From: Phyto melanocephala
Lineage: Eukaryota; Arthropoda; Insecta; Diptera; Rhinophoridae
NCBI GenBank assembly: GCA_941918925.1
Contig: OW799233.1
Span: 127,062,833-127,126,832, forward strand
Length of the DNA stretch: 64,000 bases
Direction: 5' to 3'
Shown: positions 1-11,075 of the stretch, in pieces
How positions within the stretch are numbered: the stretch's first letter is position 1
Layout of the letters: each line of letters opens with the position of its first letter
The notes under the pieces: model-generated
Seen by the model: only the letters and a program-made list of their open reading frames with translations
Database searches by the model: none
Told to the model about the DNA's origin: nothing
Made by a program: the position numbers and the translations under genes

Positions 1-1514
1 AGAAGAGACATTGAAAAATCCATTGCTTTTGCCGACCATTTAGAACAAACATTTAAACCAGAATGTATAAATAACGATGACGTCTGTATCCGTCAGTTTT
101 AAGATATCGCGTGTCAAATGGAACTGCCAATAAAGCATATTACCCCACATGAAACAGAAATGGAAATAAATGCTTTAAATAATAAGAAATCTACAGGATA
201 TGATAAAATAGATGCGATTGCAATCAAGTCGTTACCATTTAAGGGTGTTATATTTTTAACTCTAATATATAACTCCATTTTACGACTTTAACATCACAAT
301 GGAAGTGTGCGGAAATAATTATGGTTTTAAAACCAGGTAAACCAGAGAATGTAGTATTTTCTTATAGACATATTAGTCTACTTCCAATATTTTCAAAAAT
401 ATTTGAAAAATTACTTTTAAAACGTCTAACACCTCTCCTAAAGGAAAATGATATTATTCCTGACCACCAGTTCGGGTTTAGAAATAAGCATGGAACACCA
501 GAATAATGCCATCGAATTATTAAGGTTATAACTGATTCCTTTGAAAACAAAAAATACTGTTCTGCTGTGTTTTTGGACATTCACCAGGCGTTCGATAAAG
601 TTTGGCACGAAGGATTGTTATACAAATTAAAAACTAATCTTCCAGCACCGTTCTATAATTTTTTTCGATCATATTTAAAAAACAGATGTTTTTACGCTAG
701 AACTAATAACGACAATTCAAACATTCGTCAAATAGAGGCTGGAATCCCACAAGGTAGTGTGCTTGGCCCAGTTTTGTATACGATTTTCACTTATGATATG
801 CCAACAAGGGATGACATTACTGTGGCTACATATGCGGATGACACGGCATTTTTGTGTTCTCATCAATCACCGTCGGAAGCCTCTAGAACCTTGCAGCTAC
901 AACTTGATAGTCTTAATAATTGGCTTACAAAATGGAATATTGCAGTCAATATCCAAAAATCAAACCTTATTACTTTTGCAACAAGAACGAAAAATTGTCC
1001 ACCTGTATTTCCAAATGGTACTGCAATTCCCAGTAGTAAAACTGTAAAATATCTTGGACTCCACTTAGACAGACGGCTTACGTGGAAAGCACATATATCA
1101 GCTAAAAGGAAACAACTAGACCATAAATTAAAGAAAATGTATTGGCTACTTGGACGTAAATCCCAACTCTCCCTCGAAAATAAAGTTTTACTTCTGAAAA
1201 CTGTACTCAAACCTATATGGACCTATGGCATAAAATTATGGGGAACTGCCGGCAACTCGAATGTAGACATTTTACAAAGATTTCAATCAAAAGCTGTACG
1301 AACAATAAAAAATGCTTCTTTTTATATAACTAATAAATCCCTACATAATGACCTTAATATACCTTTTGTCAAATCAGAAATACGAAAATCCAGTTGCAAT
1401 TATTTAGAAAGACTTAGTAACCACACGAATATATTGGCAATCACATTATTGGATGAGACTGATGAAGTCAGAAGACTAAAACGAAATCATATTCTAGATC
1501 TGCCTTTTATTTAA
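1..1514 (+). pseudogene. Reverse transcriptase (ORF2) pseudogene of Jockey-like LINE
   Basis: This reads as the C-terminal two thirds of a LINE ORF2, the enzyme that copies element RNA at a nicked chromosomal site. Visible blocks in order: a KKSTGYDKI finger block near 190-230, IMVLKPGKP near 318-345, LLPIFSKIFEKLL near 378-417, GFRNKHGTPE near 473-505, motif A FLDIHQAFDKVWH at 570-608, GIPQGSVLGP at 741-770, the catalytic YADD near 831-842, and the VKYLGLHLDRRLTW thumb block near 1045-1086. The ORF is broken by a stop at 100-102, a stop and frameshift between about 286 and 300, and a TAA at 504-506 in a position expected to be Gln (CAA). From 567 to 1514 the frame is open for 315 codons. No RNase H domain is visible after the thumb, as usual for Jockey. 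The copy is dead as it stands. Confidence 0.9.
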
Positions 1515-1721
1515 TGAAATGTTGAGCCTATTACATACTCAATTCATGCTTATAAAACTTATTATTATTAAATATATATGTATGCAATTACGTACATATA
1601 CAATTAAAATTATTGTTTCCAATGGAATTCAATAAGACATGATACTTTTAAAATTTATCAAATTTGCTTACTATTGTCAAATAGATTGCAAATAAAATAG
1701 ATATACAAAAAAAAAAAAAAT
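1..1721 (+). mobile_element. Jockey-like non-LTR retrotransposon, 5'-truncated by window edge
   Basis: The 3' part of a LINE enters from the left edge. It holds a broken reverse transcriptase ORF (1-1514), a ~190-bp AT-rich 3' UTR, an AATAAA-type signal near 1690 and a poly(A) run at about 1707-1720. That arrangement is typical of Jockey-clade elements. I did not identify a target-site duplication because the 5' end lies outside the window. The flanking A/T-rich DNA makes the exact 3' end uncertain by a few bases. Confidence 0.85.
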
Positions 1722-3754
1722 AAAAATATATATACGTAAAAATAAGTTATGTTTGCAATTATTATTTTACCACAACCACGTAAATTTGTATAAATGTTAT
1801 TAGTAAGCAACAGTGTTTACCTATTTGTCACTTTACTTTCTTAAGAAAGTAAAAAAAAATACTTTCTTGAAAATATCGTTGAAATCTGAGAAGAAAGAAA
1901 AAAAAATTTAGTGTTTTAGTAAAAACGTGTGAATGTATTGCAAACTGCAGGCATTTACTTTCATGCGTAAATGTTAGGTTAGAGGTAACATTGGCTTACA
2001 AGAGCTATAATGTGATTTGTTCGTTATTAAAATCTCTTTGTAAAACAAAATTCATTTTCTTACAAATTTGGCGGAACCAGCAAAAAAAAGCAACTTATTT
2101 AAACAAATCAAAAATAAAACAAACAAAAAATATTTTTGGTACTTTACTTTTAAAAGCATGTTAAAAAACAATATTAAAAATTTAACTAAAAAAAAAATTT
2201 CCACACAGAAAATAAAAAACTATCATTCGTAGTTTATATGCCATTGTTTGTTACAACCAGCAGAAAAAAAATTGCAACTTTAATTCATAAACCCTATTCC
2301 CAATTGCAATTTTTTTATTCCCCGTTTTCGGGGAAAATTTCCAAAACTACCGTTAAACCCCTAAATCTAACAACACTTTTTCATAGCACTCTTACTCTTG
2401 CATCAATGGGCAATGTAAAGCTACCTCAACTTAAATAATAATAAATATTCATATAACGAGAAGTGGCCGGCCATAAGTTACAGCATTGATGCAATCAACC
2501 AAAATGTAAAATAATAAATAAGTACAAACGAGTGCATATACAAACATAAACTGACAAACTCTGCAGGCTATTAAAAAAAAAATAATAATAATAATATGCA
2601 GGGAGCAAAAAAATTTATGAAAACGAAAATCAGCACGTAATTTGTAAATATAAATAAAACAAAATAGCAGCAACAAATTACTGTTATAGTCATAACTTTA
2701 TGTATTGTGTATAATATTTAAAAATAAGATATAAAAACTAAGTATTTATTTTCTTTTTTGTTCAACATTAAGAAAGAGGTGAATCTCAACATTTTTTTTA
2801 AATTTCTAAAAATTATTCTCTTAAGCAACCCAGCAAAAACCAGGTAGTGTTTTGCTATTACTGATGAGCATAACATACATTTCGCGCGTCTTACTAAGAA
2901 GTAGGTAAGTAAGTATTGCCTTGACTAAAGATATAAACACTCTACGCATATATTTTTATTTATTAATTTTTTTTTATGTTGTGCAAATTGTTAAGAGTCA
3001 TTTGAATAACTTTTCATAATTTTCATTTCGTTAAACACATCTTAAGTATAAGTGATAAAAAAATATTTTCAAAAATGGCGATGAAGCTATTCACAAGTTA
3101 GCTTTTGACTTTTGAAGGAAGTGTCACTAATTTTTTTAATTTCAATGAAACGCATCACATAATAAACAAATCTTATTTAAGGCATCACACACAGGAAATG
3201 ATTTCAGTAAGCTCATACATTCAAGGGGCTATTTAGATTTTAGAAAGTAAACACTTATTTGAGTTCCTATTAGTAAGCGAGTGCGGTAAGTATTTGCCGA
3301 CAATGACATCGCTGTTTAAAAGTAATGGGTTTAAATGCCAAACTGTAAGTAGTAAAAAACTGTATTTTAGTACTTTGAACACATTATTTGGTAATGGGAA
3401 TTTTTGCTGGATTAAGCACGATTTTTTTAAATATCAATCCCAAACAGCAAAAATAACTTTTCAGCTCTTCAGCCTCGAAAGTTATAACAGTTACAGAAAT
3501 GTAAGCCATTCAATATTAGCGTAAACGACAACCCTTAAGGAAAGATTTATATTGTAAATAAATTTAAAGAAGAAAAATTCTTAATTGAAAATGAATGTAA
3601 TTTATTTCTGTTAAAGAAAGTAATTCGAATTCGTTTTAAATTTTATCTTCATGTTACAAATTTCCTTAATCACAAATTTAAATCAAATGCAAATGTATCT
3701 TATACAAGCGCTACAGTACCTTTTAACTTTAACACATGCTGAAGTTATTTTTAA
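1722..3754. other. AT-rich DNA without recognisable gene
   Basis: Both strands show only short, low-complexity ORFs of fewer than 80 codons with no motif I recognise. Homopolymer A and T runs are frequent. I see no tRNA-like fold, repeat boundary or known TE terminus here. Confidence 0.6.
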
Positions 3755-3772
3755 CCCTCTCACGTCCATATG
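3755..3772 (+). repeat. Left terminal inverted repeat of piggyBac-like element
   Basis: CCCTCTCACGTCCATATG follows TTAA at 3751-3754 and pairs with the inverted terminus at about 5528-5545. Confidence 0.6.
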
Positions 3773-4235
3773 AAATCCAGGGTTGTTTTTTAATATCCAA
3801 TTGATTTTAATACAAAATTAACAAAAATTGCAAAGAAATAATAGTTTCATAGTTTGATTTTGTGGAATTTCGGGAAAAATATTTTTCCCAATGAACGATG
3901 AAGGGGTAAAAAATTCCTTTCAGTTAATTGATTTTTTTTAAATTATTTTACAAATAAAAAAATTCAATTTATGAAATAGGTTTAGAAATACGAAACTAGT
4001 TGTGGTATTCTGAAAAGCAAATACTTTTTCTTGTAAAGCAGAGATGCACGTTTCACATAACACAAATTTTATGAGTTCAATTTTCTACACGTCTATTTCA
4101 GCAGTAAGCGATCTTCCATTATCACACAAAACCTTATTCAGCTTTGTAACTTCGAAAAAATCTCTCTTTGAGTCGCATATCTTGCCTATCAGAAAATGTG
4201 TTTACGCTATCAGCTTTTATTGTATCTCAGAATAA

Positions 4236-4880
4236 GTCCTAGACTAAGGGTAGTAGATCCACCTTGTGGCCATGAGGTATCTCAGTAGATAATTTAGTCC
4301 AACTTCAGATATCGCAGAGAGGCCATCCAGTATATGTTCGCCCAGAAATCTGTGTCTTTTAGCCGCCATTACAGGACATTCGCAGTGAAGGTGGAAAACC
4401 GATTCCTTCTTTCTCTCTATCCAGACAGCTGCGACAATGGTCGTTCGATGGAAGTCCGAGTCGACTTGCATGTTTGCCTAACATCCAGTGACCCTTCAAT
4501 ACCGCCAGCAACCTCGATATGTCCCTCCGTCTTCGACTGCTAAGTTGCAATATACGTCGTGCATCAAAAGAGGGCCACATAAGCCGTGCCATCTTACACG
4601 TGCTCAGCCCACGCCACCTGTCATCAGCCTTCTGGAGAAAGTGTATGGAGATTTGCTTTTAATAGTCCCTAACGAGATTGCACCTGCAATTGCGTTAGAG
4701 ATATCCAAAGCAGATCCTTATGCACAGGAATCTAAACTAGAGCAACGTCAGCCCGCTGACCAAGCCTTGACAGTTCCTTTCTGCATTGGCCATCAAACTC
4801 ATAATTACTTTCATAATATCTGTGAAGTGTGTAAGAGCCACTTGTATATCTGAAAAAAGGTTCTACTCCTTATAAAGAGC
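4236..4880 (-). pseudogene. LINE ORF2 3' fragment: RNase H remnant and C-terminal domain
   Basis: The minus strand shows the end of a LINE ORF2 of the I/R1-type group that carries an RNase H domain. From high to low coordinate: a SDIQVALTHF block like the RNase H 'SDSQAA' active-site region (about 4850), then a degraded 'WIPGHKD' block near 4715 (reads WIPVHKDL), then ARLMWPSFDARR and SRLLAVLKGHWMLGKHASRL (4592-4440), then a cysteine-rich tail with CRSCLDREKE and HLHCECPVMAAKRHRFLG (to about 4330). It ends at WIYYP-stop near 4244. At least two frameshifts and several stops break it, one between the 4592 and 4471 reading frames. An AATAAA-like string lies just past the stop. It is nested in the piggyBac-like shell. 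Confidence 0.75.
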
Positions 4881-5033
4881 TGAACTGGTATCCACTATTT
4901 CGTTTTGACCAGCTTCTTGCACTGGATTTTCGATTTCAACCACATCTGCAGCCTCTTCAACATCTTCTTCTAAAAAGTCTTGATCCTCTTTATCTAGCAG
5001 AAGATCAATTTCTTCATCACTATTATCCGCCAT
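4863..5033 (-). pseudogene. Acidic N-terminal fragment, probable piggyBac-type transposase start
   Basis: A minus-strand ATG (5033-5031) opens 56 codons ending in TAG (4865-4863). The peptide is strongly acidic (MADNSDEEIDLLLDKEDQDF at the start) and has no fold motif. Acidic, low-complexity N-termini are common in piggyBac-family transposases, and the ORF starts just inside the right terminus of a piggyBac-like shell and points inward. The stop falls where the LINE fragment (4236-4880) begins, so the ORF was probably cut by that insertion. The assignment rests on context: the DDE catalytic domain is absent, so a different protein cannot be excluded. Confidence 0.4.
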
Positions 5034-5527
5034 TAGCAGTTGTAATATTTCATTTTTGCGTAAATTAAACCTTGTAAGATCCTCTTTGTCATTGTTAAAA
5101 TTTAAATTTTATATTGTGAACATGTGAAAGACTAAAATATCAATAGTAGTAGTACATTTTCACTTATCGTCTATAGAGAAATATGTTTCCCATGAAGCAA
5201 ATATACAAAATTGAAGCACCATTTTCCACTTATTCATTTTTTGTATTTATTTGCTATCTTTCTGTATTCACCACGTAATATTTATCAGTTATAAAACTTA
5301 AAAACGTATTTTAACCCACGACAAAACGAGCTAAACCAAAACGACCTAAAGGTGGGTAAAATATGGGATTACCCTTCTTTGATTAAACTACACGCATTTA
5401 TGCATTGCCAACTTTTTACTTTAATTTACGATTAATCATGGCTGTTTTATTATATCTAGTTGTCAAAATTAATATTTAAACATTTTCGTTACTAAAATAA
5501 CCAATTTAATATTTGGGAAAAATGTTT

Positions 5528-5545
5528 CCCATTGACGTGAAAGGG
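5528..5545 (-). repeat. Right terminal inverted repeat of piggyBac-like element
   Basis: On the minus strand this reads CCCTTTCACGTCAATGGG. It abuts TTTA (5546-5549), a one-base variant of the TTAA target. Confidence 0.6.
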
Positions 5546-5549
5546 TTTA

Positions 5550-7300
5550 GCAGTTAAAACTTCTATAACAATATATTCTCGCCAATAGGAAAAAGAAAAA
5601 TCCAATTACCATGTCAGTCCTTAAGATTAGTCGCAGTTATATACTAGTTATATAGAATTTAGATGAAAGAAATGTATAAAAGGAAATCATTTTAGGTAGT
5701 TAAAATGAGTTTAATTCTGTATTTAGATTGCACTGAATTATTGGAAACATTGACTGAATATACAGCACAACATTTTTAAATCCTACATTTTTTTTAATTT
5801 TAGTTTCTACAGAAACTAATTTTTTTTTTATTTTCTATTTTTAATAAAATTTCAGAAAATTCGCTGTTGAAACTATCAATTAATGAAAAGTTTTTTTATG
5901 AAAAGGAAAAAATTATTTTGCATCCAATTAATTTGAATCAAACCGTATCGTCAATCCATCCTTTAATTATGGATTTTAAATTTGTTAAAAAAAAAAATAA
6001 AAACAAAATAACTGTTTCAACCTTTTTTCCAAATAATTCATCCTTTTGTCAGAAAAAAACATCAAAATATATACGAACTTAAATCGCCACAAAAAAAGTA
6101 ATTTTTTTTTTTGCTTAAAGCGCTTGTAACGAGCTGCTACTCAATCTTTTAATAAAAAAAAAAAAAAAATAAGAAAAGAAAAGTAGCAAATCTATGTACA
6201 TATGCAATTACAAGGTGTGTGGCTTCAAATGCTTCAGATCTTTCAACACAGCTCTCTATCATATTGTCTGTTTGTTTATTACCCCCGTTTTCGCTGTTGT
6301 GGCAGCATTGATTTGAAAACATCACGATTTGTTGAACAACATCCACAAACATTCAGCTCATAAAATTATGCATTTAAATATTCAAAGAAGAGAAAAACAA
6401 TTTTTTTCTAAGAAAAAAAAAATGTGAAATAAATAGTAGCAGTAGACTGTGTATGAAAATAATTTTTTAAAGCAGAAGAGTAAGGAAAATCGCTTAAAAA
6501 TTAATAAACGCTATAATTTGATTGCATAAAAACGTGAATACGTGAGAAATACGTTTATTTGTAGCCTATTGAGTTGTTATATTGACTTTTAATTTCATTG
6601 ACTGTACATCATACTCATATGTAGTTGCGTTTTATGCTGTAAGCCGAATAAGTGATGAACATTAGTGCAACTTTAAGAAAAATCGCTATCCAAAACAAGG
6701 GCCATAGTGAAATCTTTAATCTATAACTTAAAGCCGATAAAAAGTTATAACATAATTTATGTTATTTTATTATTTGATTTCATTTTTGTTTAGGCTTGTG
6801 TTCTGGTGAAAATGAAACTTAACAAATAAACTCTTCGAAACAAAATAGATTGTATTCCACTGCAGCTTTCTCTGACGGATTTTAAGTGGCCTCATGAGCT
6901 AGTTCAGTGCGTGGACTTTAACTTTATCGACAGAAAAAAATCGTGTATCAACTTTAGTAAATTCGGCAACTGATTATGAATAAGAGTATTTAAATAAAAA
7001 ACTACATCTATAATTTAAATTTACTTTAAATTTTGACATGCGTATGTTTTCGATTTTTAATTTATTTTTGTCATCTTTTTTAAAATATTTTTACAAAATC
7101 ACTTGATCTACAAAGTGTGTTTGTTAAATGTATTTGCTAAATGCAAACAATTTAGGGGTTGCTATAAATAGTAGTTTAAACGAAAACCCCCTATTAATCA
7201 ATGTAGCTTAAAAAATAGACGTATAATCAGGATTAATTATCATTATGACCCAAGAACTAAAATATTTAATAATAGTAGCCAATTCTGAAATTAGTTGAAA
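5550..7300. other. AT-rich DNA without recognisable gene
   Basis: Only short A/T-driven ORFs are present (for example 5867-6082 plus and 6149-6352 minus). They are lysine/asparagine or phenylalanine rich with no domain motif. I see no element termini. Confidence 0.55.
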
Positions 7301-9008
7301 CAAGTAAAAGTGCTATATTCGGCCGAATCTGATAATACCCTTCACCACCATGTGCCCTTGCACACAATGACCGCCTCTTAAATTGTCCTAGATTTTCGAT
7401 TTTATTTTCTTTGCTTTTTTCCGAAGCCATCTTTGATTTTACACTTCTTGAATAGTATTCTACAGGTCAAGCCCTTTCAAGTGGTACCAATATTGGGAGG
7501 CTAAATGTGACAAAGCCGTAACTACTTTATTTGATTTATATATTCGCCATTTAGTCTAGAACTCCATCTCGGATTTTTAATTTTTTATCCTTAACTGTAT
7601 TTCTTTTTCACACACCGAAGCAGTTGTACTTTAGTATTTATATCTCAGAAGTCTCATACCGATTTTTTAGCTTTTCTCAGAAATAATTTTTGAGTTCTTT
7701 AATTTTGTTTTCAACGAATCCACAAATTATTTAGTAGTTTTAAAAATTTAATATATTTAAAAAAATATATATTTATACCCTTCACACTGTGAAAAGGGTA
7801 TATATAGGTTTGTCATTCCGTGTGAAATTTCTACAATTTTCATTTCCGACCCAATAAAGTATATATTTTCTGAAAGCTTATGAATAGGGGAGTCGATTAA
7901 GCTCTGTCAGTCTATCAGTCTGTCCGTCTGTCCGTGTGTATGTTGAAATCAACTTTTTGAAGCCCCCCGATATCGCATGGACCCGGGTGAGTTATTAAAA
8001 TATCAGAAATATTCGGAGGTAGATCGGTATTGAAAATCAGAAACATCGGTTCATAAATAACTGAGATATGAGCAAAAACCCACGACCACCTCGATTTTTT
8101 TTCACAAAAACAACATTACAACAACAACATACATACATACAAACGTGTATACTGGTTAGAGAAAACATGGCATCGAATCCCAGCTGAGCCAAAAAAAAAA
8201 ATTTTTTTTTTTAATATTTTATTTAATTTTTTTTTTATTTAATATATTATTATTTTTATTATTTTTTTTTTAAATTTTTTTATTTGTTTTTTAATTTTTT
8301 TTTTGTTTTATATTTATTATATATATTTTAATTATTTTTTTTTTAATTTTTTTTTTTTAGTTTTTTTTTTATTTTTTTTTTTAACATACATACGTAAATT
8401 TATAATTTTATAACGGGATGTTTTTATATATGAATGTTTTTTATATGTATGTACGTATTTCATATGGGATGAATGGTGATAAAAACTACTGTTATTGAAT
8501 GACTACACGTTGTGAAGGGTATATAAGATTCGGCACGGGCGAATATAGCGCTCTTACTTGTTTTCCAAATAATTTTTCCCTATAACTTTGACGGTTAGAG
8601 AGATTTGTCAAGAATTTTTCACAAATATCTCTAGAGGCATATCATAGCTATAAAGAGTCACTATCGAGCCTAAAAATTATCCTAGGAATAGTATATTTTA
8701 ATTTTTGCAAAAATAAGGAGAAAAACAGAGGCTGTTGTGTTCATTTGCTCACATTTCTGAAAGTTATTAAGCGGTGACGCTAATTTTCAATACTGATCTG
8801 CTCGCAAATATTTCTCAAATTTTGATTTTCAACACGAGTCTTAGTGATGTCTTGGGGCTTCAAAAAACTGATTTCCACATATACACGAACAGTTGTAAAT
8901 CGACTTACCTATTCATAAGCTTTCTTAAAATAACTACTTTATGTGTATGGAAATAATTGTAAAAGCTTCACACGGAATGACAAACCTTACACCCTCTGTG
9001 AAGGGTAT
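7301..9008 (-). mobile_element. INE-1/DINE-1-like element, older subfamily, interrupted
   Basis: The left end reads CAAGTAAAAGTGCTATATTC, then a degenerate CGGCCGAAT...ATACCC hairpin. The right end reads inverted ...GGAATGACAAACCTTACACC...GAAGGGTATAA, the opposite terminus of the same family. The inner minus-strand block TCTTGGGGCTTCAAAAA (about 8850) matches the TTTTTGAAGCCCC block of younger copies. The family resembles Drosophila INE-1/DINE-1 (Helentron-associated) through the shared CCGACCCCATAAAGTATATA and TCTGTCCGTCTG phrases. The element is split by a younger opposite-strand copy at 7774-8562. It has no coding capacity. Confidence 0.7.
7774..8562 (+). mobile_element. INE-1/DINE-1-like element, full-length, nested
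   Basis: This copy starts TATACCCTTCACACTGTG, a short hairpin with the following AAAAGGGTATA. It then carries TTTCCGACCCAATAAAGTAT (near 7845), the TCTGTCCGTCTGTCCGTGTG block (near 7918), TTTTTGAAGCCCCCCGATAT (7953) and a tRNA-like stretch ending GCATCGAATCCCAGCTGAGC (near 8170). A ~190-bp T-rich spacer follows, then the 3' half with GAATGGTGAT and the end hairpin ATTCGGCACGGGCGAAT...CTTACTTGTT. It is non-coding. It sits within an older copy of the same superfamily (7301-9008) in the opposite orientation. I define plus as TATACCC-first. Confidence 0.85.
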
Positions 9009-10095
9009 AAAAATCTGTATGTGAGGTTTTAACAATCTAATAATAATATAATTTTGTTTTTTATTTATTCCATTTCTCATGAGTTAAGGCATAGAAAAAA
9101 CGACTCCTACTGCTACTTTGCACTAGGGCACAGATCCTAGAGATGTGAGTATCTAATTCTGCCCTGTAGGTTATATTGAACTCGAGACCAAGATGGATGA
9201 TGACGGCTAATTGACATAGAAAAAAAATTTTACCTCCTCTAGATATAACTGTATTCCTGTAACTGTATTTTTCATCCATAATATGCGTAATGGCTTTTGT
9301 TGTATAAAACTTAGTGCATTCCTGCTGGAATCACAAAATTTCCATAATGAAATCTTTCGCTTCTGGTTAATAAAAATCGATAATCGGTGATGTTCTCTGA
9401 CTTCATTCTTATATAAGTGTCGAACAATAACTACCTCGACAAAATTCGCACCTTACTTAGTAGTAACTTCCTATGGATTCCTTATAAACCGTTAAACCTT
9501 GCATTGGTCAGTTGCTACTAGGCTTACTAAGTTATAAGCTCATTCATAAAAAATCGACTGTTTGGAACAAAATTTGGGTCATTAACCCTAAGCACTTTGT
9601 TGAATTGGATCTTGTGTAGATAAAGACTCGAAGACTAAACGAAAAATTTACCAAATTTAAGTCTGCTTTACTAAAGCTTTTTATTAACGGCTTATAATGA
9701 CATTAAAAGTTTTCCCGCATTAAAGGGCACCCACGAAAACCTTGTGTATGACAGCTACATGTAATCAGTTACAACACGTTTTTTAACGATAATACTTGCA
9801 ATTAATAATATCTCATTAAAAAATTATGCAAATTTGTAGGTGAAATTTTTAATCCTATTCCAAATGAGCCTGTTGACAAGTCACCATAATTGATAACTTC
9901 CCATGGTCTAAGCATAATGCTATTTTCTTAGCAAAAGGGGTATAATAGGCTCAGTAGCAAACCTTCTTCCAATTCAGCAAAAATACGGCAAAATTTCGCT
10001 CAGTTAATCTTGCATCTACAGCTCACACGCATTAACTGAAAATAGTCACACGCAATACCTGAAAGTGCCTGTCTCGCTTCAACTTATAACTATGG
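9009..10095. other. Unassigned AT-rich DNA
   Basis: There is no confident gene. A minus-strand 72-codon ORF at 9061-9279 contains HLGLEFN and ELDTHISRICALV, which faintly recalls the thumb region of LINE reverse transcriptases (hxLGxxFD...HIxxIC). The neighbouring frames do not extend the similarity, so I leave it unassigned. Confidence 0.4.
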
Positions 10096-10097
10096 TA

Positions 10098-10345
10098 TTA
10101 AGGGTATATAAGTAGCTTTACTATTACTATTTTAATTTCCGACCCCATAAAGTATATACTTTCTGAAAACTTATAACTATTGGAGCTGATTGATCATATT
10201 CGTCTGTTCGGGTGTGGGTTAAAATAAATTTTTAGAAGCCCTTCCTGCTCTATACCCCTACCTATGGCATACATTTTTCGAAATTATTCGGAATTTAATC
10301 ACTATTGCATTCCAGCACAACCATCCCATAATTTCTAAACCGTAT
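10098..10345 (+). mobile_element. Degraded INE-1-like 5' half
   Basis: AAGGGTATATAAGTAG is followed by TTTCCGACCCCATAAAGTAT (near 10135), TTTCTGAAAACTTAT, a CGTCTGTTCGGGTGTG block and a degraded TTTTTAGAAGCCC block near 10230. These match, in order, the 5' half of the intact copies at 23454 and 34920. The T-rich spacer and the CTTACTTGTT 3' end are absent. The fragment lies just left of the gypsy insertion. Confidence 0.6.
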
Positions 10346-10459
10346 GATCAAATAAACAGGACTGCCCTGATTTATTTTTTTTTTTTCTATATTTTTACAA
10401 CATTAATATTTTTCTGTTTATAATAATTTATAGATACGCTTGTTCTAATTTATAGATAT

Positions 10460-10989
10460 TGTTACAGATTTATTTTTAAATAGCTTAATTTACATTTTAA
10501 TTTATTTTGTTTGTAGCAGTTAAAGTTACTGTAGTTGTATTTGTATTAGTTTGTTTTGCTGGTTTTTCGAACATGATGTTTGTTATTTTGTGTAGCATAC
10601 TTTTAGGCACTTCTATTATTCGTGCATATTACTTAACGTCTTAATTTAAATTTAACGGTTTTCGAATGTACTAGAATGTACATACGAGAACTTTGTCGAA
10701 TGTTACCGAACACCACTATGTTACTATAAATAGCCGAACAACACAGCTAACGTAATCAGTATTACAATAGAGCTTGTAAAGTGCGTATCAAAGTGTGTTT
10801 GATAATAAAAGTGTATAACCATAAGTGTAATAAGCAAAGTGATATTAAAGCAATCTTTGAGTGTGTTTAAGTAAATAAAGTGCTCTTAATTTTATAACGA
10901 ATTTCAACTGTTTTTAATTGCAATAAAAGAACTCAAAAGGTTTATTTAAAGGAAATAATCCAACGTTTATAAAAGGTATAAACGTAACA
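10460..10989 (+). repeat. 5' LTR
   Basis: It begins TGTTACAGATT and ends GTATAAACGTAACA, with short inverted ends TGTTAC/GTAACA. It contains a TATA box (TATAAATAG, from 10725) that probably drives element transcription, and AATAAA strings downstream. Confidence 0.95.
10725..10733 (+). promoter_or_regulatory. TATA box in 5' LTR
   Basis: TATAAATAG lies in the 5' LTR in a suitable position for the U3 promoter of the LTR element. The same string recurs in the 3' LTR near 14764. Confidence 0.55.
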
Positions 10990-10991
10990 AC

Positions 10992-11005
10992 TGGTGTCAG
11001 AAGTG
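10992..11005 (+). other. Primer-binding site, tRNA-Leu type
   Basis: TGGTGTCAGAAGTG starts two bases after the 5' LTR. It is complementary to the CCA-tailed 3' end of Drosophila tRNA-Leu(CAG) as I recall it (...CACTTCTGACA plus CCA). This is where minus-strand DNA synthesis would be primed. Confidence 0.75.
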
Positions 11006-11033
11006 AAATTGCATTTAAAAATAAAAATCAGAC

Positions 11034-11075
11034 ATGAAATTTGAGGAACTTAAAGTTGAACAACTCAAGAAATAA
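11034..11075 (+). pseudogene. True Gag start cut off by a stop (SAP-like N-terminus)
   Basis: An ATG at 11034 opens 13 codons (MKFEELKVEQLKK) before a TAA at 11073-11075. The same frame continues directly as LSKLALPTTGNKVELQKRLL. Together they resemble a SAP motif (a helix-turn-helix DNA-binding module of ~35 residues) split by the stop. The intact relative probably has a sense codon there. SAP-like N-termini occur in several arthropod gypsy Gag proteins. Translation of the long ORF would need readthrough or an internal start. Confidence 0.7.

Larger units (their letters stand above)
3755..5545 (-). mobile_element. piggyBac-like element, internally deleted, with nested LINE
   Basis: The left end begins CCCTCTCACGTCCATATG directly after TTAA (3751-3754). 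The right end, read on the minus strand, begins CCCTTTCACGTCAATGGG next to TTTA (5546-5549), one change from TTAA. The two termini match at about 14 of the first 16 bases. CCC-starting ends beside TTAA are the hallmark of piggyBac. A minus-strand ORF start lies inside the right end (4863-5033). The rest of the transposase is missing and a LINE fragment occupies 4236-4880. A sequence resembling the right terminus recurs at about 3872-3912, so an alternative is a ~160-bp MITE at 3751-3912 beside a larger element. Confidence 0.6.

Noticed and set aside
863..1210. 115-codon minus-strand ORF
   Set aside because: Antisense shadow of the reverse transcriptase, whose motifs lie on the plus strand.
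4488..4853. 121-codon plus-strand ORF
   Set aside because: It is the antisense of the LINE RNase H and C-terminal region, which has clear motifs on the minus strand.
9061..9279. LINE reverse transcriptase thumb fragment
   Set aside because: Only HLGLEFN...HISRIC resembles the motif. Neighbouring frames give no further LINE blocks.
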